DNA of 64,000 nucleotides from Tsukamurella sp. 1534. GTDB taxonomy: Bacteria > Actinomycetota > Actinomycetes > Mycobacteriales > Mycobacteriaceae. A program made the position numbers and the translations under genes. The DNA lies in assembly GCF_000312385.1 (NCBI RefSeq), contig NZ_HE997626.1:607206-671205 (forward strand), given 5' to 3'. The stretch's first letter is position 1. Every line of letters begins with the position of its first letter. Shown one piece after another: positions 33,550-42,420 of the stretch. Below the pieces are notes generated by a model, which worked only from the letters and a program-made list of their open reading frames with translations, did no database searches and was not told the DNA's origin.

Positions 33550-33894
33550 ATGAGTTCAGGCCCCGGCTTCATCGCGAAGATCGTCGATTGGCTGCGCGCC
33601 GGCTACCCGGACGGCGTGCCGACCAATGACTACCAGCCGCTCCTCGCGCTCCTGGACCGCCAGCTCACCAAGGACGAGGTCAAGGAGGTCACACGCGAGC
33701 TGATCAACGACGCGCACCTCACCCCCGAGGGCGTCGACCCGATCACCCGCGTGGACGCCGCCGTCGCGATCAGCGGCCGCACCCACGAGCTGCCGCTGGA
33801 GAAGGACATCACCCGCGTGCGCGAGCGCCTCGAGATCAAGGGCTGGCCCTTCGACGATGCGCCACTGCGGTACGACGACGATCCGCCCCAGTAG
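33550..33894 (+). CDS. DUF3349 protein 2
   Basis: 114 residues, a paralogue of the preceding gene: KIVDWLRAGYPDGVP, DYQPLLALLDRQLTKDE, and the C-terminal RERLEIKGWPFDDAPL. The tandem copy is separated from the first by a hairpin and may be expressed separately. GGAGGTG precedes ATG by 7 bases. Its final codons hold the -10 box of menE. Function unknown. Confidence 0.85.
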   Translation: MSSGPGFIAKIVDWLRAGYPDGVPTNDYQPLLALLDRQLTKDEVKEVTRELINDAHLTPEGVDPITRVDAAVAISGRTHELPLEKDITRVRERLEIKGWPFDDAPLRYDDDPPQ

Positions 33895-33897
33895 CCT
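33892..33897 (+). promoter_or_regulatory. -10 box, leaderless start of menE
   Basis: TAGCCT, overlapping the TAG stop of the DUF3349 gene; 6 bases before GTG 33904. Confidence 0.5.
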
Positions 33898-33903
33898 CGA
33901 CCC

Positions 33904-35052
33904 GTGAACCTCGAGCCGCTGCCGATCGACACCGTCGAATCCGCCCTCCCGCAGCTCGAGGCCCTGCTCGCGGGTACCGCCCCGGCGTGGCTGCCGGTCC
34001 CCGCGCGCGATCCGCGCGAGGCCGAACGGCTCACCACGGCGCTCGCCGCCGGCTCCCCCATCGACGAGCGCGCCGCGCTGGTGGTCGCCACGTCGGGCAC
34101 CACCGGAATCCCCAAGGGCGCCGTGCTGACCCGCGCGAACCTCGCCTCGAGCGCCGCGGGTACCGCGCGACGCCTCGGCGGCGACGGGCAGTGGTTGCTC
34201 GCCATGCCCCCGCACCACGTCGCGGGGGTGCAGGTGATGCTCCGCTCGCTGGCCTCGGGCCACGCGCCCGTCGGGCTCGACGTCTCGGCGGGATTCGCAC
34301 CGTCGGGCCTGGCGGAGGGGTTCGCGCGGATGACCGCGTCCCGTCGCTACTTGTCGCTGGTGCCCACCCAGCTGGTGAAGGTCCTCGCCGACCCGGCCGC
34401 GACCGAGGCGCTCGCCCGCTTCGACGGGGTGCTCATCGGCGGCGCCGCGTGCCCCGCGCCGGTCCGTGAGGCCGCGCTCGCGGCCGGGATCCGCATGGTG
34501 CGCACGTACGGGATGAGCGAGACCGCGGGCGGGTGCGTGTACGACGGTGCGCCCCTCCCCGGCGTGGAGGTGCGCCTCGACGGCCCGGAGTCCCGCGTCG
34601 TCCTGGGCGGCCCGACGGTGGCGCTCGGCTACCGGAACCTGCCCGAGCACCCCGCGTTCGCGGAGCCGGGCTTCTTCCGCACCGACGATGCGGGGACGCT
34701 GACCGACGGGGTTCTCGCGGTCACGGGCCGGCTGGACGAGGCCATCTCCACGGGCGGCCTGACGGTGCTCCCCCAGGTGGTCGAGGCGGTCCTCGCGCGC
34801 GTGCCGGGCGTCGCCGAGGTCGCGGTGTTCGCACAGCCCGATGAGCGCCTGGGCCAGGCGGTCGCGGCGGCCGTGGTGGCCGAGCCGGGGGCGACGGTCA
34901 CCGTCGAGCAGGTCCGACGGGCCGTGGCGGCCGAGCTGGACCGGACGGCGGCGCCGCGGGCGTTGTACCTGGTCGACGAGCTGCCGCGGCGAGGCCCGGG
35001 GAAGATCGACCGGCGGGCGCTGGCGACCCGGCTCACAAATCTTCACGAGTGA
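33904..35052 (+). CDS. menE: o-Succinylbenzoate-CoA ligase MenE
   Basis: 382-residue adenylate-forming enzyme; activates o-succinylbenzoate to its CoA thioester before MenB. The P-loop-like motif is VVATSGTTGIPKGAVLTRANL, followed by RTYGMSETAGG and FFRTDDAG, with the C-terminal catalytic Lys in GPGKIDRRAL. It is shorter than most acyl-CoA ligases, as MenE of mycobacteria is. It ends just before the tandem repeats that precede the acyl-CoA dehydrogenase gene. Confidence 0.93.
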   Translation: MNLEPLPIDTVESALPQLEALLAGTAPAWLPVPARDPREAERLTTALAAGSPIDERAALVVATSGTTGIPKGAVLTRANLASSAAGTARRLGGDGQWLLAMPPHHVAGVQVMLRSLASGHAPVGLDVSAGFAPSGLAEGFARMTASRRYLSLVPTQLVKVLADPAATEALARFDGVLIGGAACPAPVREAALAAGIRMVRTYGMSETAGGCVYDGAPLPGVEVRLDGPESRVVLGGPTVALGYRNLPEHPAFAEPGFFRTDDAGTLTDGVLAVTGRLDEAISTGGLTVLPQVVEAVLARVPGVAEVAVFAQPDERLGQAVAAAVVAEPGATVTVEQVRRAVAAELDRTAAPRALYLVDELPRRGPGKIDRRALATRLTNLHE

Positions 35053-35068
35053 AGGAAACTCTTGTAAG

Positions 35069-35100
35069 CTTACCGAGCAGTAATCTTACTCAGCAGTAAG
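35069..35100. promoter_or_regulatory. Tandem 16-bp operator-like repeats upstream of the acyl-CoA dehydrogenase
   Basis: Two adjacent copies, 35069-35084 and 35085-35100, follow CTTACYSAGCAGTAAK. The second is a palindrome, CTTACT-CAGC-AGTAAG. A related CTTGTAAG lies just upstream at 35061. The block ends 22 bases before the GTG start, overlapping the expected promoter, and is probably bound by a TetR-type lipid regulator. Confidence 0.6.
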
Positions 35101-35122
35101 TCCTGGCTCGGATCGGAGACCC

Positions 35123-36955
35123 GTGAAGCAGAACATCGCAGCGCAGACCCCGCTGCTCAGCCCCCGCGACGTCGATTTCCTCGTCTACGAATGGCTCGGC
35201 GCCGAGGAGCTCACCAAGCACGACAGGTTCTCCGAGCACTCACGCGAGACCTTCGACGCGGCCCTCGACCTGGCCGCGGACATCGCCGTGAAGAAGCTGT
35301 CCAACCACTACCGCGAGGCCGACGCGCACGAGCCCACCGTCGGGCCGGACGGAAAGGTCGTCACGCTGCCGGCGACCGCAGAGGGCATCAAGGCGATCTT
35401 CGACTCCGGGCTGCTCACCGGCGAGATCCCCACCGAGGAGGGCGGCATCGGCCTCCCGTCGGTCGTCGCCAAGGCCGCGTTCGCCTGGCTCAACGCCGCG
35501 AACCTGCCCACCGCCGTCTACACCGGCCTCACGCTGGGCAACGCCAACGTCATCCGCTCGTTCGGCACCGACGAGCAGAAGCGGCTGTTCGTCGAGCCGA
35601 TGCTCGAGGGCCGGTTCACCGGCACCATGTGCCTGTCCGAGCCGGAGGCGGGCTCCGCGCTGGCCGACATCACCGCGAAGGCCGAGCGCCGCGAGGACGG
35701 CAGCTACGGCATCACCGGCACCAAGATGTGGATCACCGGCGGCGATCACGAGATGACCGAGAACATCGTGCATCTCGTGCTCGCGAAGGTGCCCGGCTCG
35801 CCCGACGGCGTGAAGGGCATCTCGCTGTTCATCGTGCCCAAGTTCCTGGTCAACGACGGCGCCGACGGCGCCGTCGAGGTCGGCGCCCGCAACGACGTCA
35901 CCCTGGTGGGCTTGAACCACAAGATGGGCAACAAGGGCACCACCAACTGCCTCCTCGCGTTCGGCGACGGCAGCCACCCCCAGGAGGGCGGCGGCGCCAC
36001 CGGCTACCTGGTGGGGACGGAGAACCGCGGCCTGATCCAGATGTTCCAGATGATGAACGAGGCGCGGATCGCGGTGGGCTACACCGCCTCCGCGAACGCC
36101 TACACCGCGTACCTGCAGTCACTGGGGTACGCGCGGGGCCGGGTGCAGGGGCGTCCGGTCACGGCGCTCGACGGTCCGCAGGTCCCGATCATCGAGCATC
36201 CGGACGTGCGCCGGATGCTGCTGGCGCAGAAGAGCTACGCCGAGGGCGGGCTCGCCCTCACCCTGTACGCGGCGCGCCTGATCGACGAGGCGGCCACCGC
36301 CGCCGACGACGCCGCCCGGACCGCCGCCGAGCGCCTGCTCGACTTCCTCACCCCGATCGTCAAGAGCTGGCCGGCCGAGTTCGGCGTCAAGGCCAACGAT
36401 TACGCCATCCAGATCCACGGCGGCTACGGGTACACCCGCGATTACAACGTGGAGCAGTTGTACCGGGACAACCGGCTCAACGCGATCCACGAGGGCGCCA
36501 AGGCGATCCACGGCCTCGACCTCCTGGGCCGCAAGGTGCCGCAGCACGGCGGGGCGTCGTTCGGAGCCCTGCTGGGCCGGATCGAGGCCACGGCGGCGCG
36601 GGCCGCCGAGAAGGCCGAGCTCGCCGGCTTCGCCGCGAAGCTCAGGGCGGCATCCGCCCGGGCCCTCGAGGTCACGATGGCCGTGGGCGGCGCGGGAGAT
36701 CCGGAGCTGTCGCTGGCGAACGCCACGGCGTACCTGGACGGGCTCGGCCACGTCGTGGTGGCGTGGCTGTGGCTCGATCAGGCCCTCGCCACGTACGGCG
36801 AGGACGGGGCGGCGCTGCAGGACGCCTTCTACCGCGGTAAGCGCACGGCGGCGCGCTACTTCTTCACCTACGAGCTGCCCAAGGCGCACACCGAGTTCGA
36901 TCTGCTGGCCGAACTCGACCGCACCACTGTCGACCTCGACACCACGATCCTCTGA
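35123..36955 (+). CDS. Acyl-CoA dehydrogenase (FadE5/DmdC-type, long form)
   Basis: 610 residues, the long acyl-CoA dehydrogenase class with an extra C-terminal domain. Seen: the FAD-binding CLSEPEAGSALADI and KMWITGGDHEM, MMNEARIAVGYTASA, and IQIHGGYGYTRDYNVEQLYRD with the likely catalytic Glu in NAIHEGAKAIHG (usually YEGT). It oxidises an acyl-CoA; chain length is not readable. No electron-transfer partner is adjacent. Start GTG 35123 follows a GGAG site and an operator-like repeat. Confidence 0.9.
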   Translation: MKQNIAAQTPLLSPRDVDFLVYEWLGAEELTKHDRFSEHSRETFDAALDLAADIAVKKLSNHYREADAHEPTVGPDGKVVTLPATAEGIKAIFDSGLLTGEIPTEEGGIGLPSVVAKAAFAWLNAANLPTAVYTGLTLGNANVIRSFGTDEQKRLFVEPMLEGRFTGTMCLSEPEAGSALADITAKAERREDGSYGITGTKMWITGGDHEMTENIVHLVLAKVPGSPDGVKGISLFIVPKFLVNDGADGAVEVGARNDVTLVGLNHKMGNKGTTNCLLAFGDGSHPQEGGGATGYLVGTENRGLIQMFQMMNEARIAVGYTASANAYTAYLQSLGYARGRVQGRPVTALDGPQVPIIEHPDVRRMLLAQKSYAEGGLALTLYAARLIDEAATAADDAARTAAERLLDFLTPIVKSWPAEFGVKANDYAIQIHGGYGYTRDYNVEQLYRDNRLNAIHEGAKAIHGLDLLGRKVPQHGGASFGALLGRIEATAARAAEKAELAGFAAKLRAASARALEVTMAVGGAGDPELSLANATAYLDGLGHVVVAWLWLDQALATYGEDGAALQDAFYRGKRTAARYFFTYELPKAHTEFDLLAELDRTTVDLDTTIL

Positions 36956-36963
36956 CGACTGCT

Positions 36964-36969
36964 TAGGCT
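36964..36969 (+). promoter_or_regulatory. -10 box, leaderless start of menA
   Basis: TAGGCT 6 bases before ATG 36976. Confidence 0.5.
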
Positions 36970-36975
36970 GGGCGC

Positions 36976-37851
36976 ATGGCATCCCCCGCGCAGTGGCTCG
37001 AAGGAGCCCGGCCCCGCACGCTCCCGAACGCGATCGCCCCGGTGATCGCGGGCACCGGAGCGGCGGGGTTCCTCGGCGAGGCGGTGTGGTGGAAGGCGCT
37101 GCTGGCGCTGGTCGTCTCGCTGTCGCTGATCATCGGCGTGAACTTCGCGAACGACTACTCGGACGGGATCCGCGGCACCGACGACGACCGCGTCGGGCCG
37201 CTGCGGCTCGTCGGGTCCGGCCTGGCCTCCCCCGCGTCCGTCAAGCGCGCGGCGTTCGCGTGCTTCGGCGTAGGCGGCGTGGCCGGAGTGGCGCTCTCGC
37301 TGACATCGGCGTGGTGGCTGATCCTCGTGGGCCTGGCCTGCGTGGCGGGCGCCTGGTTCTACACCGGCGGCAAGACCCCCTACGGCTACCAGGGCTTCGG
37401 GGAGATCGCGGTGTTCGTGTTCTTCGGCCTGGTCGCGGTCCTCGGCACCGAGTTCGTGCAGGCCGGCCGTATCGACGCGACGGGCGTGCTGGCCGCGTGC
37501 GCCATCGGCTCGTACAGCTCGGCGGTGCTGGTCGCCAACAACCTGCGCGACATCCCCACCGACCGCGAATCGGGCAAGATCACCCTCGCCGTGCGGCTCG
37601 GGGACTCCCGCACCCGGGTGCTGTTCGGCGTGCTGGTGGCAGTCCCGACGGTGCTCGGCCTCGCCCTGGCAGCGGTCGCCACCCCGTGGGCGCTCCTGAC
37701 GCTGCTCTCCGCGCCGCTCGCCGTACGCGCGGCGCTCCCCGTGGTCCGCGGCGGCCAGGGCCCCGCGCTCATCCCGGCCCTGGCACAGACCGGCCTCGCG
37801 ATGCTGGTGTGGTCCGTCGCCGCGGCGGCGGCGCTGTTCCTCGGCGCCTGA
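36976..37851 (+). CDS. menA: 1,4-Dihydroxy-2-naphthoate polyprenyltransferase MenA
   Basis: 291-residue UbiA-superfamily membrane enzyme that attaches the polyprenyl tail to the naphthoate ring. About eight or nine helices. The first Asp-rich motif is [20 protein letters not shown], the second [14 protein letters not shown]. It uses the polyprenyl diphosphate expected from GrcC in this window, and its product goes to MenG. It has its own -10 box and no ribosome-binding site. Confidence 0.95.
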   Translation: MASPAQWLEGARPRTLPNAIAPVIAGTGAAGFLGEAVWWKALLALVVSLSLIIGVNFANDYSDGIRGTDDDRVGPLRLVGSGLASPASVKRAAFACFGVGGVAGVALSLTSAWWLILVGLACVAGAWFYTGGKTPYGYQGFGEIAVFVFFGLVAVLGTEFVQAGRIDATGVLAACAIGSYSSAVLVANNLRDIPTDRESGKITLAVRLGDSRTRVLFGVLVAVPTVLGLALAAVATPWALLTLLSAPLAVRAALPVVRGGQGPALIPALAQTGLAMLVWSVAAAAALFLGA

Positions 37852-37881
37852 CGGGCGCACGGAATCGTCAGCCCCTGGCGG

Positions 37882-37887
37882 TACCGT
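37882..37887 (+). promoter_or_regulatory. -10 box, leaderless start of the LysR-like gene
   Basis: TACCGT 6 bases before ATG 37894. Confidence 0.4.
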
Positions 37888-37893
37888 CCCTGC

Positions 37894-38445
37894 ATGTCGG
37901 ACATCGAACGGCTTCGCGTCGTGGCGACCGTGGCGCGCACCCACAGCATCAGCGAGGCAGCGCGGGTCCACGGCATCGCGCAGTCCACGGTGACCCGTTC
38001 GGTCGCGGCCGCCGAACAGTTGGTGGGGTTCCCCCTGTTCCAGCGGGGACCTGCGGGATCACAGCAGGCGGCGGGCGCGCAGCCGGCGATCGCGCTGATC
38101 GAGCGGATCGTCGGGGGCTTCGACGAGCTGCGCGCCCTGAACGACGAGCGCCCTCCGGCCCTGCGCTTCGCCCACCGCGCCGACCTCCCGATCCCCGTCC
38201 GCCTGGACAGCGCGATGGCGCGGTGGAATCGAGGGAACACGCTGCGGGCTGAGCCCGTGGTCCTGGACGATCCGCTCGCGGCCGTCCGCGCCGGGCGGGT
38301 CGAGTTCGCCGTCCTCCTACGCGGCGGCCCGCTGCTCCCGGGCCTGAGGACAGCGATCGTGCACCTCCTGCGCCCCGAGAGGGTGGAATTGCTCTGCCTT
38401 CCGGATCCGACCGGTGCCACGGACGAATTCCTCAGGCTCGTGTAG
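37894..38445 (+). CDS. Short LysR-like protein
   Basis: 183 residues. The N-terminal 60 are a LysR helix-turn-helix (RLRVVATVARTHSISEAARV, then GIAQSTVTRSVAAAEQLVG), but the effector domain covers only about the first subdomain (ALRFAHRADLPIPVRLDS to FAVLLRGGPL), and the normal length of about 300 is not reached. No downstream continuation is visible in any frame. It may be a natural short form that dimerises poorly, or a remnant. It is convergent with an XRE gene. Confidence 0.65.
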   Translation: MSDIERLRVVATVARTHSISEAARVHGIAQSTVTRSVAAAEQLVGFPLFQRGPAGSQQAAGAQPAIALIERIVGGFDELRALNDERPPALRFAHRADLPIPVRLDSAMARWNRGNTLRAEPVVLDDPLAAVRAGRVEFAVLLRGGPLLPGLRTAIVHLLRPERVELLCLPDPTGATDEFLRLV

Positions 38446-38489
38446 CAGTCCTATCCGGCGGACACCGCCCGCGCACCCCGCCGCGCGTC

Positions 38490-38507
38490 ATGCGTGCGAC
38501 GCATGGC
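38490..38507. repeat. Hairpin repeat copy 1
   Basis: ATGCGTGCGACGCATGGC, with self-complementary ATGCGT/ACGCAT. A near copy (two differences) lies 59 bases downstream in the same convergent gap. Confidence 0.5.
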
Positions 38508-38548
38508 CAGACCGCCGGAAAATGCCTCTGAACAGGGACGATCCACCT

Positions 38549-38566
38549 ATGCGTGCCGCGCATGGC
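38549..38566 (+). repeat. Hairpin repeat copy 2, terminator-like
   Basis: ATGCGTGCCGCGCATGGC, with ATGCG/CGCAT arms, followed by TTTT on the plus strand. It could terminate the LysR-like gene. Confidence 0.5.
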
Positions 38567-38594
38567 TTTTCGGGAGCGACCAGAGCTCGCGCGA

Positions 38595-39434
38595 TCACCC
38601 GAGTGCGGGCTCGCCCGCCGCGGCCAGCAGCCCCAGCTTCTCGTGGCTCTCCGAGCCGGGCTGCGCGGTGTACACCAGCAGCAGGTGGGACTGCTCGGGG
38701 TCCACGAGGTGCTGGCAGTCCAGCTCGAGGAGGCCCACGTCCGGGTGGACGAACCGCTTCACCGCGCTCGGGCGGATCCCCACCGGGTGCGCCTCCCAGA
38801 GCGTCGCGAACTCCGCACTGCGGGCCAGCAGGAGGTCCGCGTACTCCGCCGCCCGCGAGCCCTGCCCGCGGAGCGCGACCGCCGCCCGCAACCCCGACAC
38901 GAACATCGACGACAGGAACTCGTGATCCTCCGGATGGTGGATCGCCCGGGAACCGGGGTCCGTGAACCACCGGTAGCCGACGCTCCGCTCCGGCCCGGTG
39001 TACCGGGTGGTGTCGCCGGTCAGGGCCACGGACAGCGGCGTCTGCCGCAGCGTCTCCCCCAGCTCGGTGACGATCTCGGCGGGGGTGTCGGCCAGTCGGT
39101 CCAACACACGCAGCAACCCGGGCCCGATGTGGTCGCCCGTCGCGCCGCGCGGCGGCGCGGTGTGCCCGGCCAGCCGGAACAGGTGATCCCGCTCGTCGAG
39201 GTTGAGATGGAGGCCCTGCGCGATCGACGCGATCATCTGCTGCGACGGCTGCGGGCCGCGCTGCCGCTCCAGCCGGGTGTAGTAGTCGGCGGACATGTGG
39301 CACAACGCCGCGACCTCCTCGCGGCGCAGCCCCTCCGTCCGGCGGCGCCGCCCGCGCGGCAGCCCCACGTCCTCGGGCTGCAGCGCCGCGCGCCGGCGCC
39401 GCAGGAATTCCGCGAGCCCCTCCCGGTCGATCAT
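38595..39434 (-). CDS. XRE-family regulator with MmyB-type sensor domain
   Basis: 279 residues: an N-terminal helix-turn-helix ([29 protein letters not shown]) and a PAS-like MmyB ligand domain (about 110-270), with RWFTDPGSR and [14 protein letters not shown]. Such proteins often bind fatty acids and control a divergent short-chain dehydrogenase, as here. GTG at 39440 is an equally possible start; ATG 39434 begins [17 protein letters not shown] site lies 10 bases upstream. Probable repressor or activator of the SDR gene. Confidence 0.88.
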   Translation of the reverse strand: MIDREGLAEFLRRRRAALQPEDVGLPRGRRRRTEGLRREEVAALCHMSADYYTRLERQRGPQPSQQMIASIAQGLHLNLDERDHLFRLAGHTAPPRGATGDHIGPGLLRVLDRLADTPAEIVTELGETLRQTPLSVALTGDTTRYTGPERSVGYRWFTDPGSRAIHHPEDHEFLSSMFVSGLRAAVALRGQGSRAAEYADLLLARSAEFATLWEAHPVGIRPSAVKRFVHPDVGLLELDCQHLVDPEQSHLLLVYTAQPGSESHEKLGLLAAAGEPALG

Positions 39435-39547
39435 CCGCACTCAACTCCCCTCGAGCACCGTCGAGCGTCCCGGAGCGCACCCGCTGCTCCTGAAATCCGA
39501 CGGTACTGCCGCGCGGGCCGCGGCGCGCCCTCCCCGGCCCGCGTATC

Positions 39548-39580
39548 CGGGGATCGACGATCCCTGGATGGGGATCCCCG
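39548..39580. promoter_or_regulatory. Inverted repeat in XRE/SDR divergent region
   Basis: CGGGGATC (39548-39555) and GATCCCCG (39573-39580) form a perfect 8-bp inverted repeat with a 17-base spacer, 20 bases before the SDR ATG. It is the likely site of the XRE regulator. Confidence 0.5.
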
Positions 39581-39599
39581 CCGCTGCCACGGTGGATGC

Positions 39600-40538
39600 A
39601 TGAGCAGAGCACCGATCGACATCACCCTCCCCGACCTCGCCGGGCGCCGCGCCGTCGTCACCGGCGGCACGGACGGCATCGGACTGGGCATCGCCCGGCG
39701 CCTCGCCGCCGCCGGGGCCGACGTGGTGCTGCCCGCCCGCAACCCCGCCAAGGCGGAGGCGGCGGTGGCGGCGATCCGGGAGGAGAGCCCCTCGGCCGCG
39801 GTCACCGTCGAAACCCTCGACCTGTCGTCGCTGGAATCGGTCGCGGCGCTCGGCCGGTCGCTGCTGGACGACGGGCGGCCCGTCCACGTCCTCATCAACA
39901 ACGCCGGCGTGATGACGCCGCCCACCCGGCAGGCCACCGCGGACGGCTTCGAGCTGCAGTTCGGCACGAACCACCTCGGGCACGTGGCCCTGGTCGCCCA
40001 CCTGCTGCCGCTCCTGCGTGCCGGCGGGGCGCGGGTCACGTCGCAGATCAGCATCGCCGCGAACGAGCGGGCGATCAACTGGGACGACCTGAACTGGGAA
40101 CGCTCCTACGACGGGGCCGGCGCCTACAGCCAGTCCAAGATCGCGTTCGGGCTGTTCGGGCTCGAGCTCGACCGGATCAGCCGGGAGCGCGGCTGGGGCA
40201 TCAGCAGCAATCTCGCGCACCCCGGCGTGGCGCCCACGAACCTGCTGGCCGCGCGCCCCGAGATCGGCCGCGACGGCGACACCCTCGCCGTCCGGGCCAT
40301 CCGGCGGCTGTCGAACCGGGGTGTGCTGGTGGGCACCGTCGAGACCGCGAAGCTCCCCGCGCTGCTCGCCGCGACGGCACCGGATGCGGGCGGCAAGCTG
40401 TACGGCCCCAAGGGCTTCCGTCACCTGGGCGGCGCCCCCGCCGAGCACGCGCCGTACAGCCGGATCAGCGGCCGGGAGGAGGCCCGCCGGATGTGGGAGG
40501 TCTCCGAGCGCCTCACCGGGGTGCCGTTCGGCGGGTGA
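39600..40538 (+). CDS. Short-chain dehydrogenase/reductase
   Basis: 312 residues. The cofactor motif is [27 protein letters not shown] follows, then the catalytic Tyr and Lys in YSQSKIAFG. The NSS-type Ser is in QISIAAN. Residues after position 200 resemble retinol-dehydrogenase-like SDRs of actinobacteria. Substrate unknown. The frame is open upstream, but ATG 39600 starts the domain directly. Divergent from the XRE/MmyB gene, convergent with cds1. Confidence 0.87.
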   Translation: MSRAPIDITLPDLAGRRAVVTGGTDGIGLGIARRLAAAGADVVLPARNPAKAEAAVAAIREESPSAAVTVETLDLSSLESVAALGRSLLDDGRPVHVLINNAGVMTPPTRQATADGFELQFGTNHLGHVALVAHLLPLLRAGGARVTSQISIAANERAINWDDLNWERSYDGAGAYSQSKIAFGLFGLELDRISRERGWGISSNLAHPGVAPTNLLAARPEIGRDGDTLAVRAIRRLSNRGVLVGTVETAKLPALLAATAPDAGGKLYGPKGFRHLGGAPAEHAPYSRISGREEARRMWEVSERLTGVPFGG

Positions 40539-40544
40539 CCCGCC

Positions 40545-41642
40545 CTACTCCCGCCAGGACCCGTCGGCCAGGAACCGCTCGACGGTGAGCGTCGGCGGGA
40601 TCAGGTCGAAGCCCTGCCCGGACACCCAGGCGTCGTCGAAGTACGTGTCCAGGTAGCGGTCACCGTCGTCCGCGAGCAGCGTGACCACGCTGCCCGACGT
40701 GCCCGCGGCCACCATCTCGGCGAGCACGCCGAACGCGCCCCAGAGGTTGGTGCCCGTGGATCCGCCGACGTGGCGGCCCAGGAGCGAGGATGCGACCCGC
40801 GCCGCGGCGATGGAGCCCGCGTCGGGCACGCCGACCATCCGGTCCACGATGTCGGGGATGAAGGAGGGCTCGACGCGGGGGCGGCCGATGCCCTCGATCC
40901 GCGAGGACCTCCCGGTCTCCACACCGCAGTCCGACGCCTCGAAGCCCGGGAGGAAGCTGGAGTTCTCCGGGTCCACGACGCACAGCCGCGTGGCGTGCCG
41001 CCGGTACCGGATGTACCGCCCGATCGTCGCGGAAGTACCGCCGGTGCCCGCGCCGACCACGATCCACGCCGGCTCCGGGTGCTCCTCCAGCGACAACTGG
41101 GAGAAGATCGACTCGGCGATGTTGTTGTTGCCGCGCCAGTCCGTCGCCCGCTCGGCGTGCGTGAACTGGTCCATGTAGTGCCCGCCCCGCTCGTCCGCGA
41201 GCCGGGCCGCCTCCGTGTACACCTGGTCAGCGCGGTCCACGAAGTGGCAGGTGCCGCCCTCGCGCTCGATGAGCGCGACCTTCGCGGGCGACGTGGACTT
41301 CGTCATCACCGCCACGAACGGCAGCCCGAGCAACTTGGCGAAGTACGCCTCGGAGACGGCGGTGGAGCCCGACGAGGCCTCGATCACGGTGGTCCCCTCG
41401 CGCACCCAGCCGTTGCACAGCGCGTAGAGGAACAGGGACCGGGCCAGCCGGTGCTTGAGGCTGCCGGTGATGTGGGTGGTCTCGTCCTTGAGGTAGAGCT
41501 GCACCCCGGCCTTCACCCCCCACTCGCCGAGCGGGAACCGGAGCAGGTGGGTGTCGGCGCTGCGGCGCGCGTCGGCCTCGATGAGGCGGACGGCGTTGTC
41601 GACCCAGGAGCGGTCGGCGCTCCGGTCGCAGACGACGGTCAC
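40545..41642 (-). CDS. cds1: L-Cysteine desulfhydrase Cds1-like
   Basis: 365-residue PLP enzyme of the cysteine-synthase fold. The PLP Lys is Lys63 in TGSLKHRLA; the phosphate loop is [28 protein letters not shown] and [19 protein letters not shown] match M. tuberculosis Cds1 (Rv3684), which splits cysteine to H2S, pyruvate and ammonia. GTG 41642 overlaps the DUF4229 stop by four bases (GTGA). It sits near the cytochrome c maturation operon; a tie between H2S production and respiration is possible. Confidence 0.88.
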   Translation of the reverse strand: MTVVCDRSADRSWVDNAVRLIEADARRSADTHLLRFPLGEWGVKAGVQLYLKDETTHITGSLKHRLARSLFLYALCNGWVREGTTVIEASSGSTAVSEAYFAKLLGLPFVAVMTKSTSPAKVALIEREGGTCHFVDRADQVYTEAARLADERGGHYMDQFTHAERATDWRGNNNIAESIFSQLSLEEHPEPAWIVVGAGTGGTSATIGRYIRYRRHATRLCVVDPENSSFLPGFEASDCGVETGRSSRIEGIGRPRVEPSFIPDIVDRMVGVPDAGSIAAARVASSLLGRHVGGSTGTNLWGAFGVLAEMVAAGTSGSVVTLLADDGDRYLDTYFDDAWVSGQGFDLIPPTLTVERFLADGSWRE

Positions 41643-41986
41643 TCGTCCATCCCCTGCAGCCGGCGGCGGAAGTCGTTGCGCTCGGCCTTGCGCTTGCTGT
41701 CGACGACGGCGGCGTTGCGTGTCACCCGATCGCGCAGTCCCTTGCCCACGACCATCGACAGCGGGAGCGCCACGACGATGGCGAACAGGAATACCGGAAT
41801 GAGGGGCACCTCGTCGGTGATGAGTCGGCCGATTCCGTAGAACACCGCGACGATCACTGCGACAAGTGCCAAGCGAAACAGCGTATATAAAAGAATATCG
41901 CGCGCCAGGCCGCGTTTGGCGGCGCCGATTTCGGAGTCCGACGGTGCGCCTGACTGCGGGCTTGCGGAGGGGGAGGAATCGGTCAC
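41639..41986 (-). CDS. DUF4229-type membrane protein
   Basis: 115 residues: a disordered Ser/Pro head, two membrane helices ([40 protein letters not shown]) and a basic tail ([10 protein letters not shown]...[13 protein letters not shown]). The pattern is that of actinobacterial DUF4229. It starts at GTG 41986 after TAGGCT, and its stop overlaps cds1, so the two proteins are made together. Function unknown. Confidence 0.8.
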   Translation of the reverse strand: MTDSSPSASPQSGAPSDSEIGAAKRGLARDILLYTLFRLALVAVIVAVFYGIGRLITDEVPLIPVFLFAIVVALPLSMVVGKGLRDRVTRNAAVVDSKRKAERNDFRRRLQGMDE

Positions 41987-41992
41987 CCCCCA

Positions 41993-41998
41993 AGCCTA
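41993..41998 (-). promoter_or_regulatory. -10 box, leaderless start of DUF4229-cds1
   Basis: TAGGCT on the minus strand, 6 bases before GTG 41986. A GGAGG overlaps it, so the RNA could instead be leadered. Confidence 0.4.
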
Positions 41999-42071
41999 CC
42001 TCCGGTCCGAAATACGACTTTACCAATACTTGACACTTGGATAGGGGTTCGAACACTCGGGCAAATCACTG

Positions 42072-42077
42072 CATACT
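42072..42077 (+). promoter_or_regulatory. -10-like box of bldC
   Basis: CATACT 7 bases before ATG 42085; it deviates from TANNNT at the first base. Confidence 0.35.
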
Positions 42078-42084
42078 GGGCATC

Positions 42085-42324
42085 ATGACCACGGCACACC
42101 CCAACACCGCCCAGCGCCCCGCCGATCTGCGTGCGGCCGCGCCCCGTCAGCCCGAACGACTCATGACCCCTGGCCAGGTGGCCGCTCTGTTCAACGTGAA
42201 CCCCAAGACCGTCACCCGGTGGGCGGGCGCGGGCCTGCTCGGCTCCGTGCGGACCCCCGGCGGGCATCGTCGCTTCCGCGCCTCCGAGGTCTTTGCTCTA
42301 CTGAACCAGAATACGACGCAGTAG
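42085..42324 (+). CDS. bldC: BldC-type MerR-like DNA-binding protein
   Basis: 79 residues with a single winged helix-turn-helix: RLMTPGQVAALFNVNPKTVTRWAGAG then LGSVRTPGGHRRFRASEVFALL. This is the BldC subfamily, small MerR-like factors that bind direct repeats asymmetrically and control development in Streptomyces. It has no ligand domain. It is transcribed alone and ends at a strong terminator shared with the convergent ccsB gene. Confidence 0.9.
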   Translation: MTTAHPNTAQRPADLRAAAPRQPERLMTPGQVAALFNVNPKTVTRWAGAGLLGSVRTPGGHRRFRASEVFALLNQNTTQ

Positions 42325-42356
42325 CCGTCCCGTCATCGTCCGCGATTCGACCGGAA

Positions 42357-42393
42357 AAAGGGCGCCACTCCCGCACGGGATGTGGCGCCCTTT
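42357..42393. terminator. Bidirectional terminator between bldC and ccsB
   Basis: AAAGGGCGCCAC (42357-42368) pairs with GTGGCGCCCTTT (42382-42393), inner TCCCG/CGGGA; A and T ends serve both strands. Confidence 0.85.
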
Positions 42394-42420
42394 CGCATGT
42401 TTCGCGATTCCGCGGAAATG

